From positions 53,493-117,492 of the forward strand of contig NZ_PPXG01000011.1 in assembly GCF_002909485.1 (NCBI RefSeq): a stretch of 64,000 bases of DNA. The letters run 5' to 3'. Shown here in pieces: positions 9,853 through 21,324 of this stretch. The stretch's first letter is position 1; every line of letters starts with the position of its first letter. The notes beneath the pieces were generated by a model, which worked only from the letters and a program-made list of their open reading frames with translations, had not been told where the DNA came from and ran no database searches. Origin of the DNA: Stutzerimonas stutzeri. Its GTDB lineage: Bacteria; Pseudomonadota; Gammaproteobacteria; Pseudomonadales; Pseudomonadaceae. The translations under genes and the position numbers were made by a program.

Positions 9853-12351
9853 TTACAGCGAACGAGCCACTTCGACCTTCTCGAATACTTCGATTTTGTC
9901 GCCAGCCTTGACGTCGTTGTAACTCTTCACCGCGATACCGCATTCCATACCGGCACGGACTTCCGCAACGTCATCCTTGAAGCGACGCAGGGACTCCAGC
10001 TCGCCTTCGAAAATGACCACGTCATCGCGCAGGACACGAATCGGACGGTTGCGATGCACCATACCCTCGATGACCATGCAGCCCGCCACAGCGCCGAACT
10101 TCGGCGAACGGAACACGTCGCGCACTTCAGCGATGCCAAGGATGTTCTCTCGAACATCGCTGCCGAGCATGCCGGTCAGCGCCTTCTTGACGTCTTCGAT
10201 GATGTCGTAGATCACGTTGTAGTAACGCATATCCAGACCTTCCTGCTCGACGATCTTGCGCGCGCCGGCATCGGCCCGCACGTTGAAGCCGAACAGCACC
10301 GCGTTGGATGCCAGCGCGAGGTTGGCATCGCTTTCGGTGATACCACCAACGCCGCCGCCAATCACACGGACCTGCACTTCGTCGTTACCCAGCCCGCCAA
10401 GCGAACCCTGCAGCGCTTCGAGAGAACCCCGGACGTCGGATTTGAGGACGATGTTGAGCGTCTTCTTCTCTTCCTGACCCATGTTCTCGAAAATGTTTTC
10501 CAGCTTGCCGGCATGCGCACGCGCCAGCTTCACTTCGCGGAACTTGCCCTGACGGAACATGGCGACTTCGCGCGCCTTCTTTTCATCGCTCAGCACGCTG
10601 AGCTCGTCGCCGGCATCTGGAGTGCCATCGAGACCAAGGATCTCGACCGGAATCGAAGGACCTGCTTCTTTAATCGGCTTGCCGTTCTCGTCGAGCATGG
10701 CGCGGATGCGGCCGAAGTTCGAGCCAACCAGCACCATATCGCCCTGACGCAGCGTACCGTCCTGAACCAGTACGGTAGCAACCGGACCACGGCCCTTGTC
10801 CAGGCGCGATTCGACCACCACTCCACGACCCGGAGCCGACGGCGTTGCAGTCAGTTCGAGAATTTCAGCCTGCAGCAGCACCGCCTCGAGCAGATCGTCC
10901 ACACCAGTACCCATCTTCGCGGATACCGATACAAACGGCGTGTCGCCACCCCACTCTTCCGAAGTCACCTCGTGAACAGACAGCTCGCTACGAATCCGGT
11001 CCAGATCGGCGCCCGGCTTGTCGATCTTGTTCACCGCTACCACTAGCGGAACACCAGCAGCCTTGGCATGCTGAATCGCTTCGATGGTTTGCGGCATCAC
11101 GCCATCATCCGCCGCAACGACAAGAATGACGATGTCAGTCGCTTGGGCACCGCGGGCACGCATTGCGGTAAACGCTGCGTGGCCGGGGGTGTCGAGGAAC
11201 GTAACCATCCCACGATCGGTTTCGACGTGATAGGCGCCGATGTGCTGGGTGATACCGCCCGCTTCGCCAGCAGCCACCTTGGCGCGACGGATGTAGTCGA
11301 GCAGCGAGGTCTTACCGTGGTCAACGTGACCCATTACGGTTACGACGGGCGCGCGGTTGATGGCCTCACCTTCGAACTTCAACAGTTCGGCCAATTGCTC
11401 TTCCAGCGCGTTGTCGCTGACCAGCTTGACCTTGTGGCCAAGTTCCTCAGCAATGAGCTGGGCAGTTTCCTGATCCAGAACCTGGTTGATGGTCACAGGT
11501 GTGCCCATCTTGAACATGAACTTGATGACTTCGGCTGCCTTGACCGACATCTGCTGCGCCAGATCACCAACGGTGATGGTCTCACCAATCGCGACTTCGC
11601 GAACGATCGGACCGCTTGGGCTCTGGAAACCATGCGCATTGCGCTTCTTCAGCTTCGACTTGCCACGACCACCGCGACGGAACCCATCGGCGTCGTCTTC
11701 ACCGCTACGCGTTGTGCGCGACAACGGAGCTTTCGCCTTCAGGGACGGACGGTGCTGCGCCTGCTTGCGGTCGCGGCGCTCGTCATCGTCGCTACGCGCC
11801 TTATCAGGGCGACGTGGCTCATCCTTCTTGCGATCATCAACCGGCGCAGTAGGCGCTTCGGTAACCGGCGCCGCAACGGCAGGTGCCGGCACATCGTTAG
11901 CGGGAGCAGCCTCGGCGGTTTTGGCCGAAGTGGCCTCGGCCTGACGACGCGCTTCTTCCTCTATACGCAAACGCGACTCTTCGTTTGCCTTATGGCGCGC
12001 TGCTTCTTCTGCGGCGAGCTTCTCTTCGAGCTCGCGCTGCTTCTCAGCCTCAATCTCATCAGGGCTGCGCTTGATGAAGGTTTTCTTCTTGCGCACTTCA
12101 ACGCTGATGGTCTTGCTGCCGCCCACTTTCAACTTGGTCGTGGTCTTGCGCTGCAAGGTTATCTTGCTGGGCTCGGCCACTTTGGCCCCGTGGCTGCTCT
12201 TGAGGTGCGCCAGCAGGGCTTGTTTCTCACTATCGGTCACTACTTGCTCGGCGCTGGTGTGCGACAGTCCTGCCTCACGCATCTGCTGAAGCAGTCGTTC
12301 GACCGGTGTGGCGACCACTTGGGCCAGTTCTTTCACCGTGACTTCCGTCAT
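9853..12351 (-). CDS. infB: Translation initiation factor IF-2
   Basis: IF-2 is the GTPase that places fMet-tRNA on the 30S subunit and drives subunit joining. The 832 residues comprise an IF2N domain, a long charged Ala/Glu/Arg-rich linker (about 90-250), the GTPase domain, and C-terminal domains II, III and IV. GTPase motifs are [14 protein letters not shown] (G1), DTPGHAAF (G3) and NKIDKPGAD (G4). It sits after nusA in the rimP-nusA-infB operon. The linker is the part most variable among species. Confidence 0.98.
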   Translation of the reverse strand: MTEVTVKELAQVVATPVERLLQQMREAGLSHTSAEQVVTDSEKQALLAHLKSSHGAKVAEPSKITLQRKTTTKLKVGGSKTISVEVRKKKTFIKRSPDEIEAEKQRELEEKLAAEEAARHKANEESRLRIEEEARRQAEATSAKTAEAAPANDVPAPAVAAPVTEAPTAPVDDRKKDEPRRPDKARSDDDERRDRKQAQHRPSLKAKAPLSRTTRSGEDDADGFRRGGRGKSKLKKRNAHGFQSPSGPIVREVAIGETITVGDLAQQMSVKAAEVIKFMFKMGTPVTINQVLDQETAQLIAEELGHKVKLVSDNALEEQLAELLKFEGEAINRAPVVTVMGHVDHGKTSLLDYIRRAKVAAGEAGGITQHIGAYHVETDRGMVTFLDTPGHAAFTAMRARGAQATDIVILVVAADDGVMPQTIEAIQHAKAAGVPLVVAVNKIDKPGADLDRIRSELSVHEVTSEEWGGDTPFVSVSAKMGTGVDDLLEAVLLQAEILELTATPSAPGRGVVVESRLDKGRGPVATVLVQDGTLRQGDMVLVGSNFGRIRAMLDENGKPIKEAGPSIPVEILGLDGTPDAGDELSVLSDEKKAREVAMFRQGKFREVKLARAHAGKLENIFENMGQEEKKTLNIVLKSDVRGSLEALQGSLGGLGNDEVQVRVIGGGVGGITESDANLALASNAVLFGFNVRADAGARKIVEQEGLDMRYYNVIYDIIEDVKKALTGMLGSDVRENILGIAEVRDVFRSPKFGAVAGCMVIEGMVHRNRPIRVLRDDVVIFEGELESLRRFKDDVAEVRAGMECGIAVKSYNDVKAGDKIEVFEKVEVARSL

Positions 12352-12379
12352 GCATTTCTCTCCTCAGGCCGCTAATTAC

Positions 12380-13861
12380 TTACTCGAACCAATGGGCTCG
12401 GGCGGCCATGATCAGCTTGCCGGCACGCTCTTCATCGATGCCGTCTATGTCGAGCAGGTCGTCTATCGACTGCTCGGCCAGGTCTTCGCGGGTGATGACG
12501 CCCCGCACGGCCAACTCGACCGCCAGTTCTTTATCCATGCCTTCGAGCGCCAGCAGATCTTCAGCCGGCTGAGCGTCTGCAAGCTTCTCCTCGTTAGCGA
12601 TGGCCTTGGTCAGCAGGCGATCTTTGGCCCGCGTACGTAGCTCATTGACGATGTCTTCGTCGAAGCCTTCGATGCCAAGCATTTCCTCCATGGGGACATA
12701 GGCAATCTCTTCGAGGGAGGTAAAGCCCTCTTCCACCAACACCTGAGCCAACTCCTCATCGACGTCCAGCTCTTCGATAAAGTTGCGCAGAATGTCGCCG
12801 GTTTCTTCTTGCTGCTTGGCCTGGATGTCCGCTTCGGTCATGACATTCAGCGTCCAGCCGGACAGCTGACTGGCCAGACGCACGTTCTGACCGCCACGAC
12901 CGATCGCCTGTGCCAGGTTGTCTTCGCCCACCGCGATGTCCATTGCATGGGCATCCTCGTCGACGATGATCGCTGCGACTTCGGCCGGGGCCATTGCATT
13001 GATGACGAACTGCGCTGGGTTCTCATCCCAAAGGACGATATCGACGCGCTCGCCGCCGATCTCACCGGACACGGCTTGAACGCGAGAACCACGCATACCG
13101 ATACAGGCGCCCTGCGGATCGATGCGCTTGTCCTTGGAGCGAACGGCAATCTTGGCGCGCGATCCCGGGTCACGAGACGCGCCCATGACCTCGATCAGTC
13201 CTTCGGCGATCTCTGGAACCTCAATACGGAACAGCTCGATCAGCATCTGCGGCGCAGTACGCGACAGGATCAGCTGCGGGCCACGATTCTCAGTACGAAT
13301 TTCCTTGAGCAGCGCACGAACACGGGCGCCAACGCGGAAGGTCTCACGCGCGATGATATCTTCGCGCGCCAACAAGGCCTCGGCGTTGTTACCCAGATCG
13401 ACAATGACACTGTCACGGGTAACTTTCTTGACGGTACCCGAAATGATCTCGCCCAGACGATCACGATAGGCTTCTACCACCTGCGCCCGCTCAGCCTCGC
13501 GCACCTTCTGCACGATGACCTGTTTGGCAGTCTGAGCCGCAATACGCCCGAACTCGATGGATTCGATCTTCTCTTCGAACACATCACCAAGCTTGGCGTC
13601 CGGATTACGTGCCTGGGCCTGATCCAGAGCCAGCTGATGGGCTGGATCATCGAAGTGCTCATCGTCAACGACGGTCCAGCGACGGAAGGTCTCGTAGCTG
13701 CCGTTTTGGCGATTGATTTCTACACGCAGATCAACTTCGTCCTCGTAGCGCTTCTTGGTAGCAGTGGCCAGAGCCAGCTCAAGCGCTTCGAAGATCACAC
13801 TAGCCGGTACGCCCTTTTCATTGGACACCGACTCCACAACCAGCAGTACTTCTTTGCTCAT
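12380..13861 (-). CDS. nusA: Transcription termination/antitermination protein NusA
   Basis: NusA binds RNA polymerase and modulates pausing, termination and antitermination. The 493 residues show an N-terminal RNAP-binding domain ([18 protein letters not shown]), an S1 domain (about 135-200), two KH domains ([14 protein letters not shown] and [13 protein letters not shown]) and two acidic C-terminal repeats ending with [21 protein letters not shown]. The start at 13861 begins at the conserved MSKEVL. An in-frame ATG 21 bases earlier is not supported by family alignment. Confidence 0.98.
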   Translation of the reverse strand: MSKEVLLVVESVSNEKGVPASVIFEALELALATATKKRYEDEVDLRVEINRQNGSYETFRRWTVVDDEHFDDPAHQLALDQAQARNPDAKLGDVFEEKIESIEFGRIAAQTAKQVIVQKVREAERAQVVEAYRDRLGEIISGTVKKVTRDSVIVDLGNNAEALLAREDIIARETFRVGARVRALLKEIRTENRGPQLILSRTAPQMLIELFRIEVPEIAEGLIEVMGASRDPGSRAKIAVRSKDKRIDPQGACIGMRGSRVQAVSGEIGGERVDIVLWDENPAQFVINAMAPAEVAAIIVDEDAHAMDIAVGEDNLAQAIGRGGQNVRLASQLSGWTLNVMTEADIQAKQQEETGDILRNFIEELDVDEELAQVLVEEGFTSLEEIAYVPMEEMLGIEGFDEDIVNELRTRAKDRLLTKAIANEEKLADAQPAEDLLALEGMDKELAVELAVRGVITREDLAEQSIDDLLDIDGIDEERAGKLIMAARAHWFE

Positions 13862-13909
13862 CGTACGCCTCGCCTTTCGCAATCCATTGGGGTCCGCGGG
13901 GATCCGCTC

Positions 13910-14368
13910 TCAGTCAAAACAGGGAACTATGTTGGCCTTATCGATCATGTCGATCGGCAGCAGGTATTCATGGTCGTCCACAAGCACCACAACATCCTGC
14001 TCTTCAACCCCACGGAGAAGACCCTGGAAATTGCGCCTGCCCTCGAAGGGCGAGCGCAGCTTTATTTTTACTTGCTCACCGACATGAGCGGTGTACTGCT
14101 CAATTGTGAACAGTGGCCGATCCATTCCAGGAGAAGAGACCTCAAGGGTGTAGTCCACACTGATCGGATCCTCCACGTCGAGCACACCACTCAGCTGGCG
14201 ACTGACCTTCTCGCAATCGTCGACGAGGATGCCGTCGGCATGGTCTATATAGACCCGCAACAGTGAATGCCGCCCCTGGGAAATAAACTCGATACCCCAG
14301 CACTGATAGCCAAGCGCCTCAACCACCGGGGCCAACAAGGCCTGCAACTGTTCTAGCTTGCTCGACAT
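13910..14368 (-). CDS. rimP: Ribosome maturation factor RimP
   Basis: RimP is needed for 30S assembly. The 152 residues match the family: [24 protein letters not shown], then [23 protein letters not shown] and the signature [14 protein letters not shown]. The C-terminal SH3-like domain ends NIVPCFD. It is the first protein gene of the metY-rimP-nusA-infB unit, directly after the initiator tRNA. Confidence 0.97.
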   Translation of the reverse strand: MSSKLEQLQALLAPVVEALGYQCWGIEFISQGRHSLLRVYIDHADGILVDDCEKVSRQLSGVLDVEDPISVDYTLEVSSPGMDRPLFTIEQYTAHVGEQVKIKLRSPFEGRRNFQGLLRGVEEQDVVVLVDDHEYLLPIDMIDKANIVPCFD

Positions 14369-14461
14369 CGAAGTCCCTCGCGCATGCTGTACAAATGAAA
14401 AATGGGCGAAACGCCCATCCCTTTAACCGCCTGTAAATGCCGGCGGCCTGGCCTCAAGCTA

Positions 14462-14485
14462 ATAAAAAGCCCCTGTACAGGGGCT
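14462..14485 (-). terminator. Hairpin with T-run after the initiator tRNA
   Basis: AGCCCCTGTACAGGGGCT (14468-14485) is a perfect palindrome followed leftwards by TTTTTATT. It lies between tRNA-fMet and rimP and should terminate part of the transcription from the tRNA promoter. A second small hairpin (GGGCGAAACGCCC, about 14403-14415) lies nearer rimP. Confidence 0.75.
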
Positions 14486-14495
14486 CTTTATTGAC

Positions 14496-14572
<77 letters not shown>

Positions 14573-14635
14573 TCAAACTGGGCACGAATTATACGACCCA
14601 TGCCTTATACGGGTCAACCTAAACCCTTAAAACAC

Positions 14636-14658
14636 AAGAAAGCCCGCACTAGGCGGGC
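14636..14658 (-). terminator. Terminator after tRNA-Leu
   Basis: GCCCGC CTAGT GCGGGC, read leftwards, is followed by TTTCTTGT. It lies about 10 bases past the CCA end of tRNA-Leu and before tRNA-fMet. Confidence 0.75.
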
Positions 14659-14667
14659 CTGCTTGTT

Positions 14668-14753
14668 TGGTACCGAGGAGGGGACTCGAACCCCTACAGC
14701 CTATGGCCACTACCACCTCAAGGTAGCGTGTCTACCAATTCCACCACCTCGGC
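14668..14753 (-). tRNA. tRNA-Leu (GAG)
   Basis: This is an 86-base class II tRNA with encoded CCA. The anticodon loop TTGAGGT is on stem CTACC/GGTAG, which gives anticodon GAG. A variable arm (GTGGCCATAGGCT region) and a T-loop GGTTCGAGTCC are visible. It sits after secG, as in many gamma-proteobacteria. Confidence 0.97.
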
Positions 14754-14760
14754 AAAAACC

Positions 14761-15144
14761 TTACTGCCCCCTCTCCACTTCAGGGAGGTCGCTTGCAGTA
14801 TCTGTCGGCTTGCGCTGCTCGAGCACAGGCACATCTTCAACTGCGGGCTTGCTGGCCGGAACTTCCAAAACCGCCGGATCCGGCAAACCTGCCTGTGACA
14901 ACCGATCAGCCTGCTCTTTGGCGAAGAACGCCAACCCCAGACTGGTCACGAAAAAAACGCCGGCGAGTATAGCAGTAAGCCGACTCAAAAAGGTAGCAGA
15001 ACCTTGGCTTCCGAAAACAGTTGCCGAAGCACCCGAACCGAAAGACGCACCAGCATCCGCACCTTTGCCCTGCTGCAGCAGCACCAGCGCAACAACACCA
15101 AGAGCAACCAGCAGATGCACCACAATCACAACAGTCTGCAACAT
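14761..15144 (-). CDS. secG: Preprotein translocase subunit SecG
   Basis: SecG is the small subunit of the SecYEG inner-membrane channel. The 127 residues have two transmembrane helices (about 4-24 and 52-73) separated by the family loop [17 protein letters not shown], with a Pro/Glu-rich cytoplasmic tail. The ATG at 15142-15144 follows AGGGAA at good spacing and begins MLQTVV as in other pseudomonads. An upstream in-frame start would run into tpiA. tpiA ends four bases before it. Confidence 0.93.
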   Translation of the reverse strand: MLQTVVIVVHLLVALGVVALVLLQQGKGADAGASFGSGASATVFGSQGSATFLSRLTAILAGVFFVTSLGLAFFAKEQADRLSQAGLPDPAVLEVPASKPAVEDVPVLEQRKPTDTASDLPEVERGQ

Positions 15145-15148
15145 CTGT

Positions 15149-15904
15149 TCAGTTCCCTGCGGCGCGACAGATCGCACCGAATTCATCCGCTTTCAGAGAG
15201 GCCCCACCAACCAACCCCCCATCAATATCTGCCATTGCAAACAGCTCGGCGGCGTTTTCCGCCTTTACGCTGCCACCGTACAGAAGCCTGACACCCTCGG
15301 CGACATGGCGATCCAAACGCGACAACTGCTCTCGAATGGCAGCGTGTACTTCCTGAGCCTGCTGAGGGCTCGCCGTCAGGCCAGTGCCGATCGCCCAGAC
15401 CGGCTCATAGGCAATGACCGCCGACTCAAAAGCAGCTATACCATGATCATCAAGCACTTTCGCCAGCTGCCGCCCGACCACTTCAAGCGTTTTTCCCGCC
15501 TGACGCTCTTCAAGCGTTTCACCCAGGCACAACACAGGCTTCAAACCACCAGCCTGCGCCGCTGAAAACTTTTGGCTTACCACTTCATCCGTTTCGCCCA
15601 AAATCAGGCGACGCTCGGAGTGACCAACCAACACCCATTCACAACCGACTTCAAGCAACTGATCGGCTGACACCTCACCGGTTAGCGCCCCAAAACCATT
15701 TTGCACCGCACAATCCTGGGCGCCGACAGCAAATCCAGCACCATCGGCAGCCTTCAGGACCTGACAGATATGCAAACAGGAGGGGAACACGGCAACCTCA
15801 ACCGCTGCAGGCAATTCCTGCGCCCGGAGAGACCCGATCAGCTCTGCGACGCTAGCGCCGGTACCGTTCATTTTCCAGTTACCAGCAACCATGGCGCGAC
15901 GCAT
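15149..15904 (-). CDS. tpiA: Triosephosphate isomerase
   Basis: Interconverts glyceraldehyde-3-phosphate and dihydroxyacetone phosphate. The 251 residues are full length. Active-site parts are NWKMNGTG (Lys near 11), GHSERR (His) and [14 protein letters not shown] (catalytic Glu), with the phosphate loops [11 protein letters not shown] and GGLVGGASL near the end. It is transcribed leftwards between glmM and secG. Confidence 0.98.
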   Translation of the reverse strand: MRRAMVAGNWKMNGTGASVAELIGSLRAQELPAAVEVAVFPSCLHICQVLKAADGAGFAVGAQDCAVQNGFGALTGEVSADQLLEVGCEWVLVGHSERRLILGETDEVVSQKFSAAQAGGLKPVLCLGETLEERQAGKTLEVVGRQLAKVLDDHGIAAFESAVIAYEPVWAIGTGLTASPQQAQEVHAAIREQLSRLDRHVAEGVRLLYGGSVKAENAAELFAMADIDGGLVGGASLKADEFGAICRAAGN

Positions 15905-15969
15905 GCTTTACCTCATCGGTCAAAGTGGGCGCAGATGTTACTCAACAGAAAACGCCCTGGCAAGCACCA

Positions 15970-17307
15970 TCACGCACAAACTTCAGTCACCACCTTCGCA
16001 AGCTCTTCTGCCATGCTGCGCACCTGGCTTTCATCATCGCCCTCAACCATGACACGCACGAGCGGCTCAGTTCCGGACTTGCGCAGCAGCACCCTACCAC
16101 GACCGCCCATCCGTTCGGTGACGCTCTCGCAAGCGGCCTTCACATCTGGATGCGAGATTGGATCGCGATCACCCGAGAAACGCACATTAATCAATACCTG
16201 CGGGCATTTGTGCCAAGCCAACCGCTCCTGGGCAAGCGTCTGCTCACGGCGACGGAGTGCCAGCACGACCTGAAGCGCAGCGATGATCGCATCACCTGTG
16301 GTGGTGTGTTGCGCACATACGATATGCCCGGAGTTTTCACCACCCAACACCCAGTTACGCTCGAGCATATCTGCGATTACGTAACGATCTCCCACCTTGG
16401 CCCGAATGAACGGGATATCGCGCGCCTTCAGAGCCAACTCGAGCCCGAGATTGCTCATCAAGGTACCCACTACCCCCCCTCCAAGCCGATCCCGCTCCTG
16501 CAAATCGGTCGCGATGATGTAAAGCAACTCATCGCCGTCGACTACCGCACCGGTATGGTCGACCATCATCACCCGATCACCATCGCCATCGAAGGCGATC
16601 CCTAGATCGGCACCATGATCGACGACAGCCCTCTGTAGCTGTGCTACATGAGTGGAGCCAACATCAGCATTGATGTTCAGACCATCAGGCTGCGCGCCGA
16701 TTACGACCACCTCGGCACCCAACTCACGAAACACGCTAGGCGCAACTTTGTAGGTAGCGCCGTGAGCGCAGTCGATCACCAGCTTCATGCCTGAGAAATC
16801 GGTACTGGTTGGCACGCTGCTTTTGCAAAACTCGATATATCGACCCGCAGCATCATTGATGCGCGACGCCTTGCCCAACTGAGCCGACTCAACCACGGAC
16901 ATCGGCGTATCGAGCAGCTCCTCAATCATCAGCTCCACCTCATCGGGAAGCTTGGTACCGCGGCCAGAGAAGAACTTGATCCCGTTATCGTGATGAGGAT
17001 TATGCGAGGCACTGATGACAATGCCAGCTTCGGCGTGAAAGGTACGTGTCAGATAAGCCACCGCAGGGGTCGGCATCGGACCAAGCAACAGCACATCGGC
17101 CCCTGCCGCAGAAAGCCCCGCCTGCAAGGCCGACTCGAACATATAACCCGAGATGCGCGTATCTTTCCCGATCAAGATTCGACATTTGCCCTGCTTGCGA
17201 AAGGCCATTCCAGCCGCCCAACCCAGCTTGAGCATGAAATCAGGTGTGATGGGGTGCTGCCCGACATGCCCACGTATGCCATCGGTGCCGAAATACTTTC
17301 TACTCAT
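15970..17307 (-). CDS. glmM: Phosphoglucosamine mutase
   Basis: Converts glucosamine-6-phosphate to glucosamine-1-phosphate for UDP-GlcNAc and hence peptidoglycan and LPS. The 445 residues have [13 protein letters not shown] at the N-terminus, the phosphoserine loop [17 protein letters not shown] (Ser near 101), the metal site [11 protein letters not shown] and the phosphate-binding loop [17 protein letters not shown] near the end. It lies 11 bases after the folP stop, so it is co-transcribed with folP. Confidence 0.98.
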   Translation of the reverse strand: MSRKYFGTDGIRGHVGQHPITPDFMLKLGWAAGMAFRKQGKCRILIGKDTRISGYMFESALQAGLSAAGADVLLLGPMPTPAVAYLTRTFHAEAGIVISASHNPHHDNGIKFFSGRGTKLPDEVELMIEELLDTPMSVVESAQLGKASRINDAAGRYIEFCKSSVPTSTDFSGMKLVIDCAHGATYKVAPSVFRELGAEVVVIGAQPDGLNINADVGSTHVAQLQRAVVDHGADLGIAFDGDGDRVMMVDHTGAVVDGDELLYIIATDLQERDRLGGGVVGTLMSNLGLELALKARDIPFIRAKVGDRYVIADMLERNWVLGGENSGHIVCAQHTTTGDAIIAALQVVLALRRREQTLAQERLAWHKCPQVLINVRFSGDRDPISHPDVKAACESVTERMGGRGRVLLRKSGTEPLVRVMVEGDDESQVRSMAEELAKVVTEVCA

Positions 17308-17318
17308 GGTGCTTTCCC

Positions 17319-18170
17319 TTATTCCGCCGTCTGCACTGCGGCGATCATTCGAATCACATCAACCGTTTCAGCAACATCGTGCACTCTCACAATTTGCGCA
17401 CCTTTGCTCACGGCAAGCGCCGCCAGCGCGAGACTGCCATATAGGCGCTGACCAACTGGATGCCCCAGCACGCCGCCGATCATGCTTTTGCGTGATACCC
17501 CTACGAGCAGAGGTCGACCAAAGCAGTGAAGCGTCTCCAGCCGTCTGAAAAGGCTGAGGTTATGCGCCAGCGTCTTGGCAAAGCCGAACCCCGGGTCAAG
17601 AACAATGCGTTCGACCGGAATACCCGCCGTCACACAGACTGCCATTCGTTCTTTGAGAAACGCACAGACTTCATGCGCGATGTCGTCATAGCGCGGATCG
17701 TTCTGCATATCACCGGGTTCTCCGCGCATGTGCATGAGGCACACTGGAAGGCCACTGTCAGCCGCAGCATCCAGCGCCCCGTCGCGCCGCAGCGAGCGCA
17801 CATCATTGATCAATCCGGCGCCAAGACGGGCGCACTCGCGAATCACTGCCGGGGTGGATGTATCGACCGACACGACAACATCCAGCTCGCGCGCAATAGC
17901 CTCGACGATGGGAGCGACCCGCTCCAGCTCTTCAGTAGGCGACACCGAGCGCGCACCGGGGCGGGTGGACTCACCACCAACATCAATCAGCGTAGCGCCT
18001 GCAGCAGCCATTGCCTGGGCATGACGCACAGCTGCGTCGCGCTCGGCAAAACGACCACCATCGGAAAAAGAATCGGGGGTGACATTGAGAATCCCCATCA
18101 CATGGGGACGAGATAAGTCGAGAATCCGACTGCCACAGACCAGTCGAGCGGTAGAAGAGGAATCTGTCAT
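17319..18170 (-). CDS. folP: Dihydropteroate synthase
   Basis: Joins 6-hydroxymethyl-dihydropterin diphosphate and p-aminobenzoate in folate synthesis; it is the sulfonamide target. The 283-residue TIM barrel shows [17 protein letters not shown], the loop [33 protein letters not shown] and the C-terminal [14 protein letters not shown]. It is in the conserved ftsH-folP-glmM order. Confidence 0.98.
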   Translation of the reverse strand: MTDSSSTARLVCGSRILDLSRPHVMGILNVTPDSFSDGGRFAERDAAVRHAQAMAAAGATLIDVGGESTRPGARSVSPTEELERVAPIVEAIARELDVVVSVDTSTPAVIRECARLGAGLINDVRSLRRDGALDAAADSGLPVCLMHMRGEPGDMQNDPRYDDIAHEVCAFLKERMAVCVTAGIPVERIVLDPGFGFAKTLAHNLSLFRRLETLHCFGRPLLVGVSRKSMIGGVLGHPVGQRLYGSLALAALAVSKGAQIVRVHDVAETVDVIRMIAAVQTAE

Positions 18171-18261
18171 TTACGAGCCTTGAGCTTTCAGGCCGGACAC
18201 CCTGAGCAGGCGGTCCACGCCAACTGCACCACTATGGCGCAAAGGGGGCGAACAATTTACA

Positions 18262-18291
18262 CCAGAAGGGGCGCCTATGCGCCCCTTCCGG
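18262..18291 (-). terminator. Hairpin between ftsH and folP
   Basis: GAAGGGGCGC and GCGCCCCTTC pair around a CTAT loop. No good T-run follows in the leftward direction, so this may be an mRNA-stabilising hairpin or partial terminator. Confidence 0.55.
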
Positions 18292-18339
18292 ATAAACCAT
18301 CACATCACGCACCGATGAGACCATCAGGCGACGCTGCGC

Positions 18340-20250
18340 TCAATGCTCGCCAGCCGGCCCGCCGATTGGCGATTGCGGGCGACTGTCGTCCGGCACAGCA
18401 GGCGTTCCCGAAGTCCCTGAGCCACCCTCCCAGTCGCGCGGTTCGCGCGGCGGGCGACCAGCCATGATGTCGTCGATCTGCGGCGCATCAATGGTTTCGT
18501 ACTTCATCAACGCTTCAGCCATCGTGTCGAGTTTGTCGCGGTTGTCAGTCAGAATTTGCCTGGCCGTGCCGTAGCAGCGATCAATGATGCTGCGTACTTC
18601 CTCATCAATCAGCTTCGCGGTTTCACCGGACACGTTGGAATGTTGACTGCCAGCACTGCGACCGAGGAACACCTCGCCCTCCTCTTCGGCATACATCAAC
18701 GGTCCGAGCTTTTCCGACAGGCCCCATTTGGTGACCATATTCCGAGCCAGCTGCGTTGCCCGCATGATGTCGTTCGACGCACCGGTAGTGACGCCCTCGA
18801 ACCCCAGAGTCATTTCCTCAGCGATACGGCCACCGAATAACGAACATATCTGACTGATCAGTGCGCGTTTCGAGAGGCTGTAACGATCTTCTTCCGGCAA
18901 GAACATGGTGACGCCGAGCGCCCGACCACGCGGAATGATAGACACCTTGTAAACGGGATCATGCTCAGGAACCACCCGACCAACGATGGCATGACCTGCC
19001 TCATGGTAAGCGGTATTGAGCTTCTCCTTTTCTGACATGACCATGGACTTGCGCTCGGCGCCCATCATGATCTTGTCTTTGGCCAGCTCGAACTCTTTCA
19101 TCTCGACCACACGCTTACCGGCACGGGCAGCAAACAGCGAAGCCTCGTTGACTAGGTTAGCCAAGTCGGCACCGGAAAAGCCCGGCGTACCGCGCGCAAT
19201 GACGGCCGGAGCAACGTCTTCGCCCATGGGCACTTTGCGCATATGTACTTTGAGGATCTGCTCGCGACCACGGATATCCGGCAGGCCAACCACCACCTGA
19301 CGGTCGAAACGGCCCGGACGCAGCAAGGCAGGGTCGAGCACGTCAGGACGGTTGGTGGCGGCGATCACGATGATGCCGTCGTTCATTTCGAAGCCATCCA
19401 TCTCTACCAGCAACTGGTTGAGAGTCTGCTCACGCTCGTCGTGGCCACCACCCATGCCCGCACCACGATGGCGGCCTACGGCATCGATCTCATCGATAAA
19501 GATGATGCAAGGCGCGTGCTTCTTGGCTTGCTCGAACATGTCACGCACGCGGGATGCACCGACACCGACGAACATTTCCACAAAATCTGAACCGGAAATG
19601 GTGAAGAACGGCACCTTGGCTTCGCCAGCAACTGCCTTGGCCAAAAGAGTTTTACCGGTACCTGGCGAGCCAACCATCAGCACACCACGCGGGATACGTC
19701 CGCCTAGGCGCTGAAACTTGCCCGGATCGCGCAGGAACTCGACCAACTCATGAACTTCTTCCTTTGCCTCGTCACAACCTGCAACGTCAGCAAAGGTAGT
19801 CTTGACCTGATCCTCCGACAGCAGACGGGCTTTGCTCTTGCCAAAACTCATAGGGCCGCCCTTGCCGCCAGCGCCACCCTGCATCTGCCGCATGAAGAAC
19901 ATGAATACGGCAATGATCACAAGGATCGGGAAGCTGGCAACGAGCAGCTGCGTCCAGATGCTTTGCTGCTCAGGCTGCTTGCCCTCGATCAGCACATTGT
20001 TATCGAGCAAGTCGCCGATCAAGCCATTGTCTTGAATAGCTGGCCGAATGGTCTTGAAGGTATCCCCCTCGCTGCGCTTACCGATGATGACAAAACCATC
20101 GACGGTAACGCGCTCGACCCGTCCCTCTTTGACCTGCTCGAGGAAGTCCGAGTAATTCAGCGTCTGGGGCTCGCTCGGGCTGGAAAAGTTGTTCATCACC
20201 GTGACCAGGACGGCGGCGATGATCAGCCACAGGATCAGGTTTTTTGCCAT
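18340..20250 (-). CDS. ftsH: ATP-dependent zinc metalloprotease FtsH
   Basis: This membrane-bound AAA+ protease degrades unassembled membrane proteins and regulators such as sigma-32 and LpxC. The 636 residues have two transmembrane helices (about 5-23 and 100-122), Walker A GSPGTGKT, Walker [13 protein letters not shown], the second region of homology [20 protein letters not shown], and the zinc site HEAGH at about residue 414. The tail is Gly/Pro-rich. The start at 20250 (MAKNLILW) is chosen because the first helix begins there. The gene immediately upstream in related genomes, rlmE, is decayed here. Confidence 0.97.
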   Translation of the reverse strand: MAKNLILWLIIAAVLVTVMNNFSSPSEPQTLNYSDFLEQVKEGRVERVTVDGFVIIGKRSEGDTFKTIRPAIQDNGLIGDLLDNNVLIEGKQPEQQSIWTQLLVASFPILVIIAVFMFFMRQMQGGAGGKGGPMSFGKSKARLLSEDQVKTTFADVAGCDEAKEEVHELVEFLRDPGKFQRLGGRIPRGVLMVGSPGTGKTLLAKAVAGEAKVPFFTISGSDFVEMFVGVGASRVRDMFEQAKKHAPCIIFIDEIDAVGRHRGAGMGGGHDEREQTLNQLLVEMDGFEMNDGIIVIAATNRPDVLDPALLRPGRFDRQVVVGLPDIRGREQILKVHMRKVPMGEDVAPAVIARGTPGFSGADLANLVNEASLFAARAGKRVVEMKEFELAKDKIMMGAERKSMVMSEKEKLNTAYHEAGHAIVGRVVPEHDPVYKVSIIPRGRALGVTMFLPEEDRYSLSKRALISQICSLFGGRIAEEMTLGFEGVTTGASNDIMRATQLARNMVTKWGLSEKLGPLMYAEEEGEVFLGRSAGSQHSNVSGETAKLIDEEVRSIIDRCYGTARQILTDNRDKLDTMAEALMKYETIDAPQIDDIMAGRPPREPRDWEGGSGTSGTPAVPDDSRPQSPIGGPAGEH

Positions 20251-20479
20251 GTCGTTCAAATTAACTACCCTCTGGAGCAAACCCGTTGTCTTCAGGCCCG
20301 CATGACGGCCGATTGGTTGCTCGGCCTAACTTACTACACAACGCACTGGAACTGGCAGTCGGTCTGTAACCCTATGAAACAGCCTAGCCCTTGTGCCGCG
20401 GGGCCGTCCATTCGACTGAAGCCTGCTTTCATAGACCACGAAAGAGCCGTTTTGGCACCACCGGCCGAATCGGCTTGCA

Positions 20480-20925
20480 CCGCCTGCGAAACCTCAAGCC
20501 ATTACCACTACCGCATGGGGGCGCCGCTCGCATAACCTGCCCTGCAAAGCCTGAGCTTCCGACACCTGCCGCACCACGCCCGGATTCAGGAAAATGCCCG
20601 ACATATTCTGATCAGGAAATCTCTGGGACGGCACCTCGCGCATAGCGAGACCCAACAACTCCGGAGAAGCATGACACACGATTGAGTTTCAGCCCGCTGA
20701 CTCATATTGGGGCCATATCCGAAAACACAAGGCCGGCCACGCTGGCAGTTACAACAAGGATCTGCAGACACCTCACCTACGAAATAACCAACGAGGTGAA
20801 AAGGATCACACCGGTAACGCCTATGCGCAAAGGATATCAGAAGCAATGGATCGCCCCTTTTGCCAATGAGCCGACGTTGCACTGTCGGCCGTGTCAAGCT
20901 GCTGCCTGATCTGTGCGGCCTCGCA
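20480..20925 (-). pseudogene. rlmE: Decayed rlmE (23S rRNA Um2552 methyltransferase)
   Basis: No intact gene lies between ftsH and yhbY. Read leftwards, short matches to RlmE/FtsJ appear in the right order but in changing frames with stops. They are RRLIGKRG (about 20852-20876), GRSIASDIL (about 20829-20856), VTGVILFTS (about 20800-20825), VFSDMAP then NMS after a frame change (about 20700-20730), PELLGLAMREV (about 20630-20665), DFLIRI (about 20603-20620), VRQVSE (about 20540-20560) and VVMA-stop-GFAG at the C-terminus (about 20483-20508). The N-terminal 50 or so residues, including most of the SAM-binding glycine loop, are missing. I recognise these as RlmE from memory of the family; the amount of damage rules out a single sequencing error. 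Confidence 0.85.
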
Positions 20926-20980
20926 CCTCTCAGTTACACTAACAGCCGTTTTTTAAGGGTTCTGACGCAAGGGTCGAAAT

Positions 20981-21292
20981 ATGCCGCTCACAAACGAGCA
21001 GAAGAAACAGTACAAGTCCATCGGCCACCACCTGAAACCGGTTCTGATCGTAGCCGAAAACGGGCTGACCGAGGGTGTTCAAGCCGAGCTTGAGCGAGCC
21101 CTGAATGATCACGAGCTCATCAAGATCCAGTTCCGTCTCACCGAACGTGAAGACCGTCGCGCATTGATGGAAGAGCTGTGCAAGATCGGCAAGTGCGATC
21201 TGGTACAAGCGATCGGCAAAATGGCGCTGGTATACCGTAAGAACCCAAAAGTGAACAAACAGCTATCGAACGTTCACCGCTTCCAGGCTTGA
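20981..21292 (+). CDS. yhbY: YhbY-type CRM-domain RNA-binding protein
   Basis: This 103-residue single CRM-domain protein associates with pre-50S particles. The family sequence is clear: LTNEQKKQYKSIGHHLKPVL, the GxxG-type loop VAENGLTEGV, HELIKIQFRLTEREDRRAL and LVYRKNPKVNKQLS. It is divergent from the rlmE-ftsH unit, whose normal first gene also acts on the 50S subunit, and ends at a terminator hairpin. Confidence 0.93.
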   Translation: MPLTNEQKKQYKSIGHHLKPVLIVAENGLTEGVQAELERALNDHELIKIQFRLTEREDRRALMEELCKIGKCDLVQAIGKMALVYRKNPKVNKQLSNVHRFQA

Positions 21293-21296
21293 GATC

Positions 21297-21321
21297 GTGC
21301 GGCAGGTCGAGCCTGCCGCAC
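21297..21321. terminator. Hairpin between convergent yhbY and the DUF4149-like gene
   Basis: GTGCGGCAGG and CCTGCCGCAC pair perfectly around a five-base loop. It separates two convergent genes, so it probably acts in both directions, although T-runs are weak. Confidence 0.7.
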
Positions 21322-21324
21322 CTC

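Noticed and set aside
11068..14266. Long rightward open frames opposite infB, nusA and rimP
   Set aside because: They follow the third-codon-position bias of the real genes and show no protein family features.
20586..20897. A 103-codon leftward open frame between ftsH and yhbY as a new small gene
   Set aside because: Its pieces match RlmE only in parts, and the neighbouring frames continue the RlmE match in order, so it is a fragment of a dead rlmE.
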